A stretch of DNA of 64,000 bases from Dactylonectria macrodidyma (taxonomy: Eukaryota > Ascomycota > Sordariomycetes > Hypocreales > Nectriaceae): positions 682,001-746,000 of the forward strand of contig JAGMUV010000002.1 of assembly GCA_020744425.1 (NCBI GenBank), read 5' to 3'. The position numbers and the translations under genes are program-made. The notes under the pieces were generated by a model, which searched no databases, had not been told where the DNA came from, and saw only the letters and a list, made by a program, of their open reading frames with translations. This document shows positions 20,809 to 30,959 of this stretch, piece by piece (position 1 is the first letter of the stretch; every line of letters starts with the position of its first letter).

Positions 20809-21108
20809 CTTTTACAGTCAAGATGTCGGGTGAGAAGTTTAGATTAAGTCTTAATCTTTAGCAATTTTCAACGCAATATTCTGCAGTGTCCAGCTGAAGA
20901 CCCTTCAAGCAGGCGGAGGCGGAATGGGGGGACTATATAGAAACTATGGCGAATTCAAACAATGCTGTCTTCATCCCAAGCACCAACTCTGTCTATTTGC
21001 CGCACATTCACGCTTGTTAACTCTTTTTTTTTTTTTCGTGGATGTTCTTAGATGTTCGATTAACACAATACCAGTGCTTTTTCCAGACCTATGATAGTCA
21101 GGGGAACT
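20809..21108. other. Intergenic, RING-like 2 promoter and trpE 3' flank
   Basis: 300 bases, with a T-run at about 21026-21037. A TATA-like TATATAG lies near 20934. No gene. Confidence 0.5.
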
Positions 21109-23039
21109 TCACTTCTGAGCCGCTGCCTTGACCTCCTCTTCTCCCTTCCTCCTCTCATCGGCAATGATCTCTTCAACCGTCTTGGTGCTGACACCATTAC
21201 CAAAGTATTTCTCTGACAGCTCAACGCATCGGAGGTTGGCTGACAGCTTGTTCATCGTCTCCATCCACTCCTCAGTCTCGTTACTGTCAAACACAATGCC
21301 GCCTCCTGCTTGCATGTATGCGACACCATCCTTGACAAGCATTGTCCGGATTGCAATACAGGTGTCCATCGGGCCTTCGTCGACATAAATTCGGTCCGCA
21401 CCGTCGACCTTGTTAGAATCATCTACCCTGACAATGTCATATCCAAACCAGCCAGCAGCGCCGGCATAGATGCCACGCTTTTCTTGTTCCAAGTCATAGA
21501 TCAGCTCCATAGCACGGATCTTGGGCGCACCCGAGACTGTTCCAGCGGGGAAAATGGATCGCAGAGCATCGAAACGCGTACACTCGGGCCGCAACACTCC
21601 AGATACCTCCGAGGTTATGTGTTGCACATGAGAAAAGCGATCGATTCTCATCAGACGGTCAACCTTGACTGTGTTGGGGTGGCAGACACGGTTGACGTCG
21701 TTGCGGGCAAGATCAACCAACATGACATGCTCCGCACGATCCTTCTTTGAGCTCAAGAGCTGAGCTGCGAGTTCGTCATCCTCAAGAGCGTTTCGGCCAC
21801 GGTGAATCGTTCCAGCGATCGCATGGTTGACGATGCGAGGCCGTGATCGCGCCTCAGCCGCGCTGTAGCCGAATCGGGGGTCAACTGGAAGAGGCGCGTA
21901 GCCGTCGGTCTTCATGAGACATTCCGGTGAGGCGCCAACAATGTAGAAGTCGGCGCACGACAGGAAGAAGACGTACGGAGATGGGTTCAATGTTCGCAGG
22001 GTCCTGTAAATGTTAAACGGGTGGAGGTTGGTACTGCGAGAGAAGCGCTGAGAAGGCACAGCCTGGATAATATCTCCCTTGACAATGTATTCTTTGAGTT
22101 TGGTAACAAAGGTCTCATATCCCCGACGACCAACATTTGAGGAGTACTGTAGGTCTGAGCTGGATTGTGAGCTCAAGTTTTGTACGGGCAAAGGAGTCTC
22201 GGGTTGGTGGATGATATCCAAGGTGCTGCGAAGGGTCGCGCAAGCGTCGTCATAGGCTGACTGGAAGCCATCAGAAGGATTTTTCGGAATGACCATGTGC
22301 GTAACAATAGTTAGGGTAGAGCGGAAGTGGTCAAGGGCGATTATGGTGTCGAAGAGCATAAAAAGCGCCTCTGGGATTTGAAGGTTATCCTTTAGCGGAC
22401 GTTCCGTCTTCGGCTCAAAATACTTGATGCAGTCATATGAGACGTAACCGACAGCTCCACCGGAGAGCTTCGGAATTCGAAGTGAAGGAATATCGAGGAC
22501 CTTGTGCTGGGATAGCTCGGCCTCGAGGGTTCGAAGGGGGTCGCCACTATGTTCATATCCGGGACCAGTCTTCAAGGTCTTTCTAGGGTCTAGCAAGGTG
22601 GTCAGATGTCAAAAGGCGACCAAGCAGTATTACGGCGCTATGGGAAGGCTTACTTGCGCCGATGAAGCTATATCGCCCGACGGTTTCGGTGCTGCCAGTG
22701 GCACTCTCGAGGAGGAATGAGTATTCTGCTGTGGCACTTGTGAAGAGTCAGAGCCAATCCCGGAATTGTCAAGGGCGCAACGGGTATTTACCCAGACGAG
22801 AGCTTGAGGTATATGGCAGAAGGCGTCAAAAGATCGGCAGGGGTCGAGGCGCAAATTGGGAGAAGAGTCGGACGGTTCGAGTCGTTCCAATCCTGGTTGA
22901 GGGCATCGCGAGCTTCGGCGACGGATGGCCGTATGTCGAGCTGGTGGACAAGTTGCACGTCAGTCCAGTATCTCGACAAGGCGGGGAGGGACAGATGAGT
23001 CAGTGGGGGGTATCTGCATACCTGAGCTGCGCCGTTCAT
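21109..23039 (-). CDS. trpE: Anthranilate synthase component I
   Basis: Four exons, 23039-23022, 22940-22792, 22736-22654 and 22589-21109, give 576 residues. It converts chorismate and ammonia (from the glutaminase partner) to anthranilate, the first tryptophan step. The N-terminal Anth_synt_I_N part holds the Trp-feedback motif LLES (63-66) followed by GRYSFIGANPRK. The chorismate-binding domain has RRGYE, GDIIQAVPSQRFSR, NPSPYVFFL, GASPECLMK, AGTIHRG, LVDLARNDVNRV, ITSEVSG, FPAGTVSGAPKIRAMELI and QAGGGIV. All catalytic landmarks are intact. Exon 1 is only 18 nt (MNGAAQ). A perfect TGAGTCA sits in intron 1 and two near matches lie upstream, fitting Gcn4/Cpc1-type general amino acid control. 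Confidence 0.96.
22996..23002. promoter_or_regulatory. Gcn4/Cpc1-type element TGAGTCA in trpE intron 1
   Basis: An exact TGA(C/G)TCA palindrome within the first intron, 38-44 bp from the start codon. Further 6-of-7 matches lie at 23097-23102 (GAGTCA) and 23179-23184 (TGACTC) upstream. Confidence 0.55.
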
Positions 23040-24057
23040 CTTTGCAGAGCCGGTGGTGTGTCGAGGCTTGGTTTGGTGTATGGAGAAGAAAGAAAAGAGT
23101 CAAAGACTCGCAGTCGATCGGTGAGTAATCGGCCCAGTTGGGGAATTTCTGCTCCTGCCGATTGCCAATTGAGGTCGGTGACTCGATCAGTGAGGGAGGG
23201 AAAAGATGGTGGGGGCGGGGCTCTTTAGCTTGACAAGTTGTCCATCACTGTTCAAAGCTAGACCTCATTAGTTGACTACCTACCTCCGCGAGAACATGAT
23301 GTAAGTACAGCATAGTGTCGTTGACAGCCAACAGCGGCGGACGGGTATTTTCAGGAATGATCCGCTACGTCGGTATTTTCATATAATTCAGGTGTAAATT
23401 GGGACGCCGCTTGAACATATATCCGAACTCTGGGCACCAACGAGCACAGCTGCGAAGGCTTTCCTCATGGTATAGGGTAAGCTTCTTGTCCAGGAGCCAT
23501 TTGCGACAAGAGAAACTGAATGCCGAAATAGTCCATTGTAGCTCTTAGTTAGCTGGTAGGAGTAGAGATTGAAAGTGACGGCTTTTCGATTCATTTTCCT
23601 TTTCGATTTTTGCCTTTTTCGAAGTCTGATATTGAAATGGGTTGCTGGTCTGAGCAACTACACCATTTGTTTTAGTGTTGCCACAGCAGCTTCCTCCAAC
23701 CAGTGATTAAATTTACCTTCCAAATAAGACAGATTTGAATGATGAGAGAGTAATTCGGAACATTCAAGACTAGATTTATTATTGTTCAATTCATGCTGTT
23801 GGGAAATCGCAATACTTGACAGTCGTATCACTCAAGTGGAGGCCTGAAACGCAAGGCATCAATAAGCTCCAGTGAGCCTGGGTACCTCCCTCGGTACCTG
23901 CATGCGACGCGGTAACACGCAAACGTCCTTGCCAATCCAAGCCTTCGGGACATCTCTCAGCCCACCATACGGTGTTGTTTCCATTCGTTTCAGCGCGTCG
24001 TTTTCACCTCTTATCCAAATTCAATAATTAGCGCCGAAATTACCCTCATTTACAACA
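23040..24057. other. Divergent promoter, trpE / BTB gene
   Basis: About 1 kb. It holds the two partial Gcn4-type elements noted under trpE. A small open frame on the minus strand (23388-23657) has no domain and is rejected. Otherwise nothing is recognised. Confidence 0.55.
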
Positions 24058-25076
24058 ATGCCTAACATGGGTGACGATCAAGCCCCCGAGCAGGTCGCGG
24101 ACGAATCGATCACTGATCTCGGCGCCGACGTCGAGATGACGCAGTCAACCGAGCTCAGGAGGGGTGGTGAGGGTGACGAGGGTGGCGACGCGACGAAGGA
24201 TGCCGACGGGGACGAGGAGCCAGCTGCCGGGGAGGAAACCGTTGCGTCTCGCATCAGCTTTGCGACATACCTTCAGAGCCCCGTCGTTACTCTGCTTGTT
24301 GGATCTCCCGACGGCGAAAAGACAACTCTCACGGCGCATCAGGCCCTTTTGAGCCAAGTTGCCTATTTCCACGACATCTTCGAGGTCTTTGCGGATGACG
24401 GCAGTGTTGGTTCTCCCTCGCACATGCGCGCAACCCGCGCAGTCGTCGAGCCGGCCCCTACTAACAACTGTTGTGCAGCCTCGCCAAGTCGAGCTTACGG
24501 AATTCGACGTTGACGCCGTTGGCTGCTTCCTCGAGTATCTCTACACCGGCGAATACTTCCCCAAAAAGCTACCTGGCCAGCGAGTGCTCGAATCCGATCC
24601 CGAAATCCCCTCCGTCGACAGCAATGGCGACCAGCTCCTGAAGCACGCACGCGTCTACACCCTCGCCGAGAAGCTTGGCGTACCAGGCCTGAAGAAACTT
24701 GCTAGCTCCAAGATTCACTGCGTCAACTCGACAGCCAAGGGCGAGATTGCCTACGCCCGCTACGTCTACGCCTACACTGGTACCGACGATACCGCCATCC
24801 GCGCGCCCGTCGCAAGCTTCTGGGCAACCCGCTCGCACACTCTGCGTGCCGAGGCCGAGGAAGAGTTCAAGGCGCTGTGCTTGGAGCATCCTCAGTTCGG
24901 ATACGATGTTCTCAGTATGTCCCCTTTGTCCTTGCGAGAACCCAGCGCAGTACTAACAATGTTCAGCTCGTGTCTTGGACGACAAACTCAAGCGGGAGCG
25001 CACAGAGAAGATGCATCCTGGCTCAAGCAGCCACCGCAAGCGTGCGCGCCACAGCAGCGGAGCACGAGAGCTCTAA
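24058..25076 (+). CDS. BTB/POZ domain protein
   Basis: Three exons, 24058-24405, 24479-24914 and 24967-25076, give 297 residues. An acidic N-terminus (about 60 residues) precedes a fungal BTB domain: SPVVTLLVG, LTAHQALLSQVAYFHDIF, then across intron 1 FADDGSPRQVELTEFDVDAVGCFLEYLYTGEY. The junction AGT/CCT is chosen because it restores the usual DGSPR-x-V/I-E-L reading, although the donor (GTTGGT) is not canonical at position 3. After the BTB come helices HARVYTLAEKLGVPGLKKLA and a basic tail (HRKRARHSS) that looks like a nuclear signal. BTB proteins dimerise and often serve as Cullin-3 adaptors; this one has no second domain. The role is unknown. Confidence 0.85.
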
Positions 25077-25697
25077 TGTGACACAACTGTTCAGGTCGAA
25101 ATTGGGCACAAGAGCGTTGGATCGTTGGGCAACTGGCGTTCTGAATCGGAATCATATCCTGCACAGGACGCGATGCAGGATGCAATAGTTGACATGACTA
25201 TTTGGAACATTTGGTTTGGCGGGGATATGGACGCGAACGAGTGTTCTCCTTTGGCCTCTGTACTAATAGCAAGATAATCCAAGGATGGCAAATGCCCGGC
25301 GTTGGGGTTTACATGTCCTTAGGCATGACCGGTTTGCTTTGCACATAATTAACTGGTCATTTCGCAAGAGTCTACTGATGGGGATGATGCTGTTCCAACT
25401 GTTCCGAAAATGCTGATTTGTGTTTTGAATGCGGCACAAAGCATTATTGCGTTGTGAAGAGATCAATTCTACCCTCTGGGTGGACAGAGGGTGCATTGTT
25501 GAAACCCCGACCATTGTTCTGTTCACACGCTGTAGATGACTAGATGTTTGGGAAATGCTTCTTCTGGATGAAAAGAAGACAGCCGATGGCAACGACTATA
25601 ATAATCGCTGCAAGATTGAGTATGGGTTCAAGTCACGCATTTTGGGCAGTACTTCAACGCCAGTATTTAGACCAAACTCACCAAGTAACAGAGCAGA
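25077..25697. other. Intergenic, BTB 3' flank and RING-like 3 promoter
   Basis: About 620 bases; open frames on both strands lack domains. Nothing recognised. Confidence 0.5.
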
Positions 25698-26513
25698 ATG
25701 CCTTGCCAAAGCAGACAGACCTCGCCCACCGAGTCTGCTACTGGGTCGAGGTCTGCCACGGAGGAACCAACGTCAGAATACTTTTGGCCGAACCTGAAGG
25801 CCCACATGCAGCCCCTCTTGAACGGACCCGGGGGACCCAAGGCTCTCGGCCTCCAAGCCGCGTGCAACATCTGCCTCGAGGCGCTCCACGTGCCGGGCTT
25901 CTCGGACCCGAGCCACCCGGCGGCTGAAGCTTGCTCTTTCACGCCGTGCGGACACATATTCTGCAAGCCGTGCCTTCGGCGGGCTATAAGGCGGCAGGAG
26001 AGGTTGCGGGAGGAGGAGGATGGCCCCGACATGCCCAAGTCGTGTCCGGCGTGCCGTATGGCGCTCTCGTGTGAACGGTGCGGCGTGTTGCCCACCATGT
26101 GCCATCCCATCGTCAAGCAGGTGGGCGACGGCAGCGACGGCGGCGACGGCAGTGCCATTACGGACATGCTAACGATCCCTGAGGGATGCGAATTTAAGCG
26201 CGAGTGTCTGCGATGCTTGGCGCGAAAGACCTGGGCGGCGTATGTAGACGAGCAGGATCCCTACGCCGTGTGGTCGATGACGGTGTCGCCGGCGACCACC
26301 GCGTTCGTGCGGCTCGCGACCGCCCTCCTGGACCGGCAAGAGGATGCACCTGAGTTGCCCGGAACCCGCAATGCAGTGGCAAGCTTTTCCGACGAGAAGA
26401 AGCTCGAGTTTCAATACGCCAGGGAGGTCCGGGAGACGTACATTCAGTTCGAGATCGGGATGATGCGTGGCGTAGGTGGCAACCCTTGGTTCCATGGAAG
26501 CCCTTCTCAGTAA
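25698..26513 (+). CDS. RING-HC zinc protein 3
   Basis: Single exon, 271 residues. A complete C3HC4 RING lies at about residues 56-118: CNIC, then CGHIFCKPC, then CPAC. A trailing Cys group follows (CERCGVLPTMCHP, then a Gly/Asp-rich insert, then CEFKRECLRC). The C-terminal 90 residues are predicted helical and unrecognised. It is likely an E3 ubiquitin ligase of the same lineage-restricted family as the genes at 18296 and 20005, and the only one of the three with every RING ligand. The stop TAA is directly after the final Gln codon. Confidence 0.75.
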   Translation: MPCQSRQTSPTESATGSRSATEEPTSEYFWPNLKAHMQPLLNGPGGPKALGLQAACNICLEALHVPGFSDPSHPAAEACSFTPCGHIFCKPCLRRAIRRQERLREEEDGPDMPKSCPACRMALSCERCGVLPTMCHPIVKQVGDGSDGGDGSAITDMLTIPEGCEFKRECLRCLARKTWAAYVDEQDPYAVWSMTVSPATTAFVRLATALLDRQEDAPELPGTRNAVASFSDEKKLEFQYAREVRETYIQFEIGMMRGVGGNPWFHGSPSQ

Positions 26514-29396
26514 GTCGTCCTAGCCTTCCGTCCGGGCTCCGTGTCCATGATGATGCATTCGCAAAGCCGGCATAAAGTTGAACGGAAAGCCGGACGGAAG
26601 CAATGGCCGTTTGAGAGTGGGGCCGTGGTGGCATGGCATGTGTCTCGATCCTATAATTAGTTTGTGTGTGCGAATATAAAAAGAAACACTGTTCTTGTCG
26701 TCGGCAATGCCCTATGGTTTGGATTGCGTGTGGTGTTTGGTACGTACTGTGTGAAGCTATGCAAGGACGTGCGATTTGCTCTGGACGGCTAAGCGGGAAT
26801 AAAATGCTTGGCACACCGTTGCCGTTGCGAGGGGTTGAAAGGTGCGGATTTGACACCATGCGTTGAAAGTGCGGAGGGATGTGTACCTTTAGCTTGTGAC
26901 TTGTAATTGGTAACTTGTACCACCGGGAGTGACATGGTTTAGGTACTGTATCTGACAGATAGAGCAGCCTCAACAGCGCGTGCCGAGGATGCGTGTGCAG
27001 TACATAGTACATGATCCACTACCAGGAACCCGTCCCTCCAACACGAAGAATGGTAAATTGTATATTCGCAACTCCCTCTGTATCTGCCGTGCTACTAACT
27101 GACCAGCTCCAAAAAAAAAAACCGGGACAAGGGGATCCTCCCTCAGCCGACCGACGCACAACAAAGTGAAACCCAACCTGACGCCCGGGATGTGGGCCAG
27201 CCAGGCCCAGACGCCCCCCCGCCCAGTGGGAGAGCTAGCGATCCCGTGTTAGCCGTGCTGGAGAAAAAACACCAAAGGTCAACTGGACTTTGGGAAACTC
27301 TCTCCACTGGAAACGTTGACATACGTGCCCGTAGCAGGCGTCAGGTACCTCCTCCGTAGGGCTTTGGGGAACGGATGGGCGCGGCAGCCAAAAAAGCAAA
27401 GAGGCATGCTGTGCAACCAACGATCAGCGCCCAGTAGACGCCCCCCCGTCACCCAGCCCTAGTCAGCCTCAAACGCAACCAAAATACCAGCAAACCACGT
27501 CAATCAATCGACCACGAATCCTGTCCCTATTATTCAGCTGCTCTTTTTTGCATTTTTTCCTTGGCCCCGCCCCCGTCCTCTCAAGCGCGTAGAGCAGCAA
27601 AACACAAGACAATTAATTGTTGTATTCATACAGTATACCAAAACTCGGTGCCTTGCGAGGGAACCACATGACGGCCCGGCCAGGGGTGTGGGAGAGGCTA
27701 TTCAAGTCTTGCGCCAAACTCCGCAGAACCGCCGCCGCCCCGAACTTGTCATGTTCAATTTCGCAGAGCCGCCCGCCGATTACGACAACGAAAATCGGAA
27801 ACCGGCACGTCAACCTTTCAATGGAAAAGAGTATCAAACCAAAATATCATTACCCCGAGGCAACAAAAACAATTAAAAAAGAGAATAAGCCATCAAATGG
27901 CGGCACCAAGTGGGGGATATAGCATCATCTCACCGCGGCGGTGCCGATATCCGATCGCGCCCAATCGACCCCCGGCAAGTCGGCACGACGAGCATCCACA
28001 CGAAAAAAGGCCAGCTTGTTTGGCGCGCCGAATTCCCCCCTCGATCCCCAATCCCCAATCCCCCTCTCTGACTGAGTAGCGCCGACCCCGTCACGATGAT
28101 GAGGCAGGGAAGAATAATGCCCGTTTGGAAACTCGCTCTCCATCTCTCTCTCTTCTTATCTGTCTGTTCTGTTCATGAGCCGTTCTTGTGATATGCGAGG
28201 GACGGGAGGGGGATCCCCCTTCATGTTATCACGCGGGATTGCGGCCTATTGATTGACAAGTCCCCAATCATTAAAAGCAAAGCAGTCCATAATAGTCAGT
28301 CCCGTGGTTGTATTAGTGTCGTCGTGTCGTTGCGTGTCGTCGTCGTACGGAGGCACATTCTTCGGCAAGCTTTCGCCGTCCACGCGCGCGGCGCCAGGCC
28401 ATCCACCCTACCTACCTACCTAGTACCTAGACCCAACCCTCCGAGGAGATATGGCAGAAGCAACCAGTAGAGAGACAGACAGACTCAATTCCCATCAAAC
28501 CACGTTGTTTCGTCACTCACTGTACTTTACCCAATTACTTCTTATTTTTTTTTTCTATTTGCGGTTTTTGCGTTTGGAGCTATTCCCATTGTTCCAGGGT
28601 TTCCCTTTTGCTCGTTCGGCTCCCGGCAGAGAGGGCAGAAGCTGGCTCGCTGCGCTGCTCTTTTTCGCCCAGTCCTGGGCCACCCTTTTTTCCCCCATTC
28701 CCACCCCCCAAACGGCCAGCGGCTGCCGATTTCTTTTGCTTTGCTTGGACGCTGTCTCGGAAGTGCGGCTTCTTCCCTCGCTCGCCCAAGTCGCCTCTCT
28801 GGCGTCCGTCCTGCTGGCCTCCCCTTCCCCTTGCCCTGGGCCATTGCGTCTTGCCGCTTGCCGCTTGCCGGTCTCTCTCTCTCTCTTCTTCTCTCTCTTT
28901 TCCTCTTTTCCTCTCCCCGTCCGGGCCCTTATTCCCTTGAGTTGCCGCCACGCCTTGGCATGCCGCATGCTCCGCCTGGACCTTTTTAATTCTCCAAGTG
29001 CCCGGGACGGAACGCCAAGTATCTCCATTCCCGGTTTCCCATTCAACCTCACCAATCTCCATTTACTACCACTACTACTACTACTACTACAACAGCCCTG
29101 ACCCCTCTCTCTCCTGCTTGCTGTCCCGGTGAGGATGATGCTGCTCTACGCCTCCCGTTCAACCGCAGCTTGAGTAAAAGAGCCAAAGTAATATTATCCG
29201 AAAAAGAACAATATTCGAGTGAGACGAGGGAAAACCACCCGACTACAGACAGACAACCGTTCACCCCCACCCCGCGACGACTACTATCACTTGTTACGCC
29301 GTACTGCGTCATCCTGCGACATAGTGATCCATCGCCATCACACTACCAATTTACCTACCTATTAGCATTCACAAACCACCACAACCACCAACCCAC
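26514..29396. other. Long gene-free stretch and probable long leader
   Basis: About 2.9 kb. The last 950 bases (28450-29396) are strongly pyrimidine-rich on the plus strand, with TC and ACT microsatellites near 28870 and 29070. This is typical of a long fungal promoter/5' leader. An A-run lies at about 27112-27122. Open frames of 160-270 codons here are low-complexity or shadow frames; none has a domain. Confidence 0.55.
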
Positions 29397-30527
29397 ATGG
29401 ACGGCCTACCAGCGACAGCCGCCATCACCGGCCTCCTAGCCGTCAGCGGCATCGCCATCGACGTGCTCTGGGACCTCAACACGTCGCCCAAGGCCGGCAC
29501 CGCGACGCTCAACCTGGCCCTGCGCGAGGTCAAGGAGAGCCGCTCGTCCATCCAGGCCCTGCACAAGACGCTCTCGCTCCTCGAGTCCCGCCAGGTGCCC
29601 TTCCCTGGCCGCGCCGCCTGGATCGAGGTCGACGAGCTCGTCGCCACTCTCACCGACGCCGTCCTCGCCTTCTCCAAGCTCTACGCCCTTTGCTCCGCCG
29701 TCGAGGTCGAGGCCGCGCGGAACAGCCCCGAGGCTGCCAACCTGCGCTACGAGAAGCGCATGAGGGCTCTCTGCGCGCGCATCCGCTGGCACAACCTGTC
29801 CATTGCCATGATGATGACCATTCTCAACTGGTATGTCTTCTCTGACCCCCCCTCCCCTTCAGCCGTCCCGCAATTCTGCAGCCCCGTCGGGGCGATGCAC
29901 TGCTTCGCGACAAGCTTGTTTGCTCACAATTGCGCCCATAGCCCGGCTGAGACCGACGCCAAAAACAGCCGCGACGAGCTCGCCCACCGCATCACCCGTC
30001 TCCTCACCTTCAACTTCGGCCTCGCCTCCCGCATGCAGCGCGGGCTGTCCTACGCATCCCCTTCACCATCTCCGCCCGCTTCTATCGCCCCCGTATCCGT
30101 CCCCGTATCCGCCCCCGCTTCCACCTCCGCAGATGGTCCCCTGCCAAGCAACGCCGTCGCCAGCCCGTCCGGCATCGCCAAGCCCGCTACCGATGCGGCC
30201 GCCCCACCTCCCGCCGGCCCCGAAGTGGGGCACACACCCCGATCCTCCCCCGGCTGGCCCAACAGCTTCTCCGGCTACACCCTCGCCGACCCCGCCATCC
30301 TGTCCTTTGTCCGCCTGCCCGTCAGCGCCGGCGAGCTCCGCGGCGACCGCGACTTCTACCCCGGCGCCTACTCCGCCCACATCACCTACGACTACAGCGG
30401 CGGCAGCTCCCTCAGTCAGCCCAGCATCCGCTCTCCCTCGGCCACGCCAAGCCCGCCCGGTTCCAGCTGGGAGACAAAGGAAATATCCACCACGCAATCG
30501 CAAATGATGCGGGGCACTGCCAGTTGA
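29397..30527 (+). CDS. Fungal protein with helical (HeLo/azaphilone-L-like) N-terminal domain
   Basis: Two exons, 29397-29830 and 29942-30527, give 339 residues. The N-terminal 150 residues are all helical: MDGLPATAAITGLLAVSGIAIDVLWDL, then LREVKESRSSIQALHKTLSLLES. This resembles the helical N-terminal domains found in fungal STAND/HeLo-like proteins (weak, by pattern only). The splice junction gives MMMTILNCPAETDAKNSRDEL. The 111-nt intron is a multiple of three and lacks a stop, so a retained form would also be open. From about residue 180 the protein is Pro/Ser/Ala-rich and disordered. No NTPase or repeat domain follows, so it is not a full NLR-like protein. Function unknown. Confidence 0.75.
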   Translation: MDGLPATAAITGLLAVSGIAIDVLWDLNTSPKAGTATLNLALREVKESRSSIQALHKTLSLLESRQVPFPGRAAWIEVDELVATLTDAVLAFSKLYALCSAVEVEAARNSPEAANLRYEKRMRALCARIRWHNLSIAMMMTILNWYVFSDPPSPSAVPQFCSPVGAMHCFATSLFAHNCAHSPAETDAKNSRDELAHRITRLLTFNFGLASRMQRGLSYASPSPSPPASIAPVSVPVSAPASTSADGPLPSNAVASPSGIAKPATDAAAPPPAGPEVGHTPRSSPGWPNSFSGYTLADPAILSFVRLPVSAGELRGDRDFYPGAYSAHITYDYSGGSSLSQPSIRSPSATPSPPGSSWETKEISTTQSQMMRGTAS

Positions 30528-30959
30528 TTCTGTCCAGCGTCCCCCCTCATCACTGCCGAGTCTGATGACACTTTTACTACATCTATTTTATTTTTTCTTG
30601 ACGTTGCATTTGCGGATCACGGCGCACAGCACTCCGCAGTTTGCTCCACGACGGGTAGGGTTTGGGAAAATATTGCTGCATTGTTAGGCCATGGTGTATA
30701 GAGGGTGTTTCTTCCATCTACATTTGATATCATGATATTGCTGCCCATATGGCACATGGATTATTCGAGGTTTTTTTTAACAGTGTAGGAGGGATACACA
30801 AATCATATTTCAAAATGTATTCATTCTTCATTCTATTCCATTTGTCCAAGCCAAATTAGATCCGGGTAATCCAAGTAGAGAGATCAGGGCAATGCAAAAC
30901 AAATCCAGGTACAAATTGCTACGGATCAAAATAGCCGGCGTTTACATCATTATGTCGGC
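30528..30959. other. Convergent 3' flanks
   Basis: About 430 AT-rich bases between two stop codons, probably the two 3' UTRs and terminators. No gene. Confidence 0.55.

Noticed and set aside
26194..27012. 272-codon open frame on the minus strand
   Set aside because: It overlaps the RING-HC gene 25698-26513 in antisense, is low in hydrophobic pattern, rich in Arg/Ser/Pro and has no domain. A shadow frame of GC-rich coding DNA.
28451..29101. 216-codon open frame with hydrophobic look
   Set aside because: The sequence is CT-rich and so reads as Leu/Ser/Pro/Phe runs. It has no domain, and antisense frames are equally open. Interpreted as a leader/promoter.
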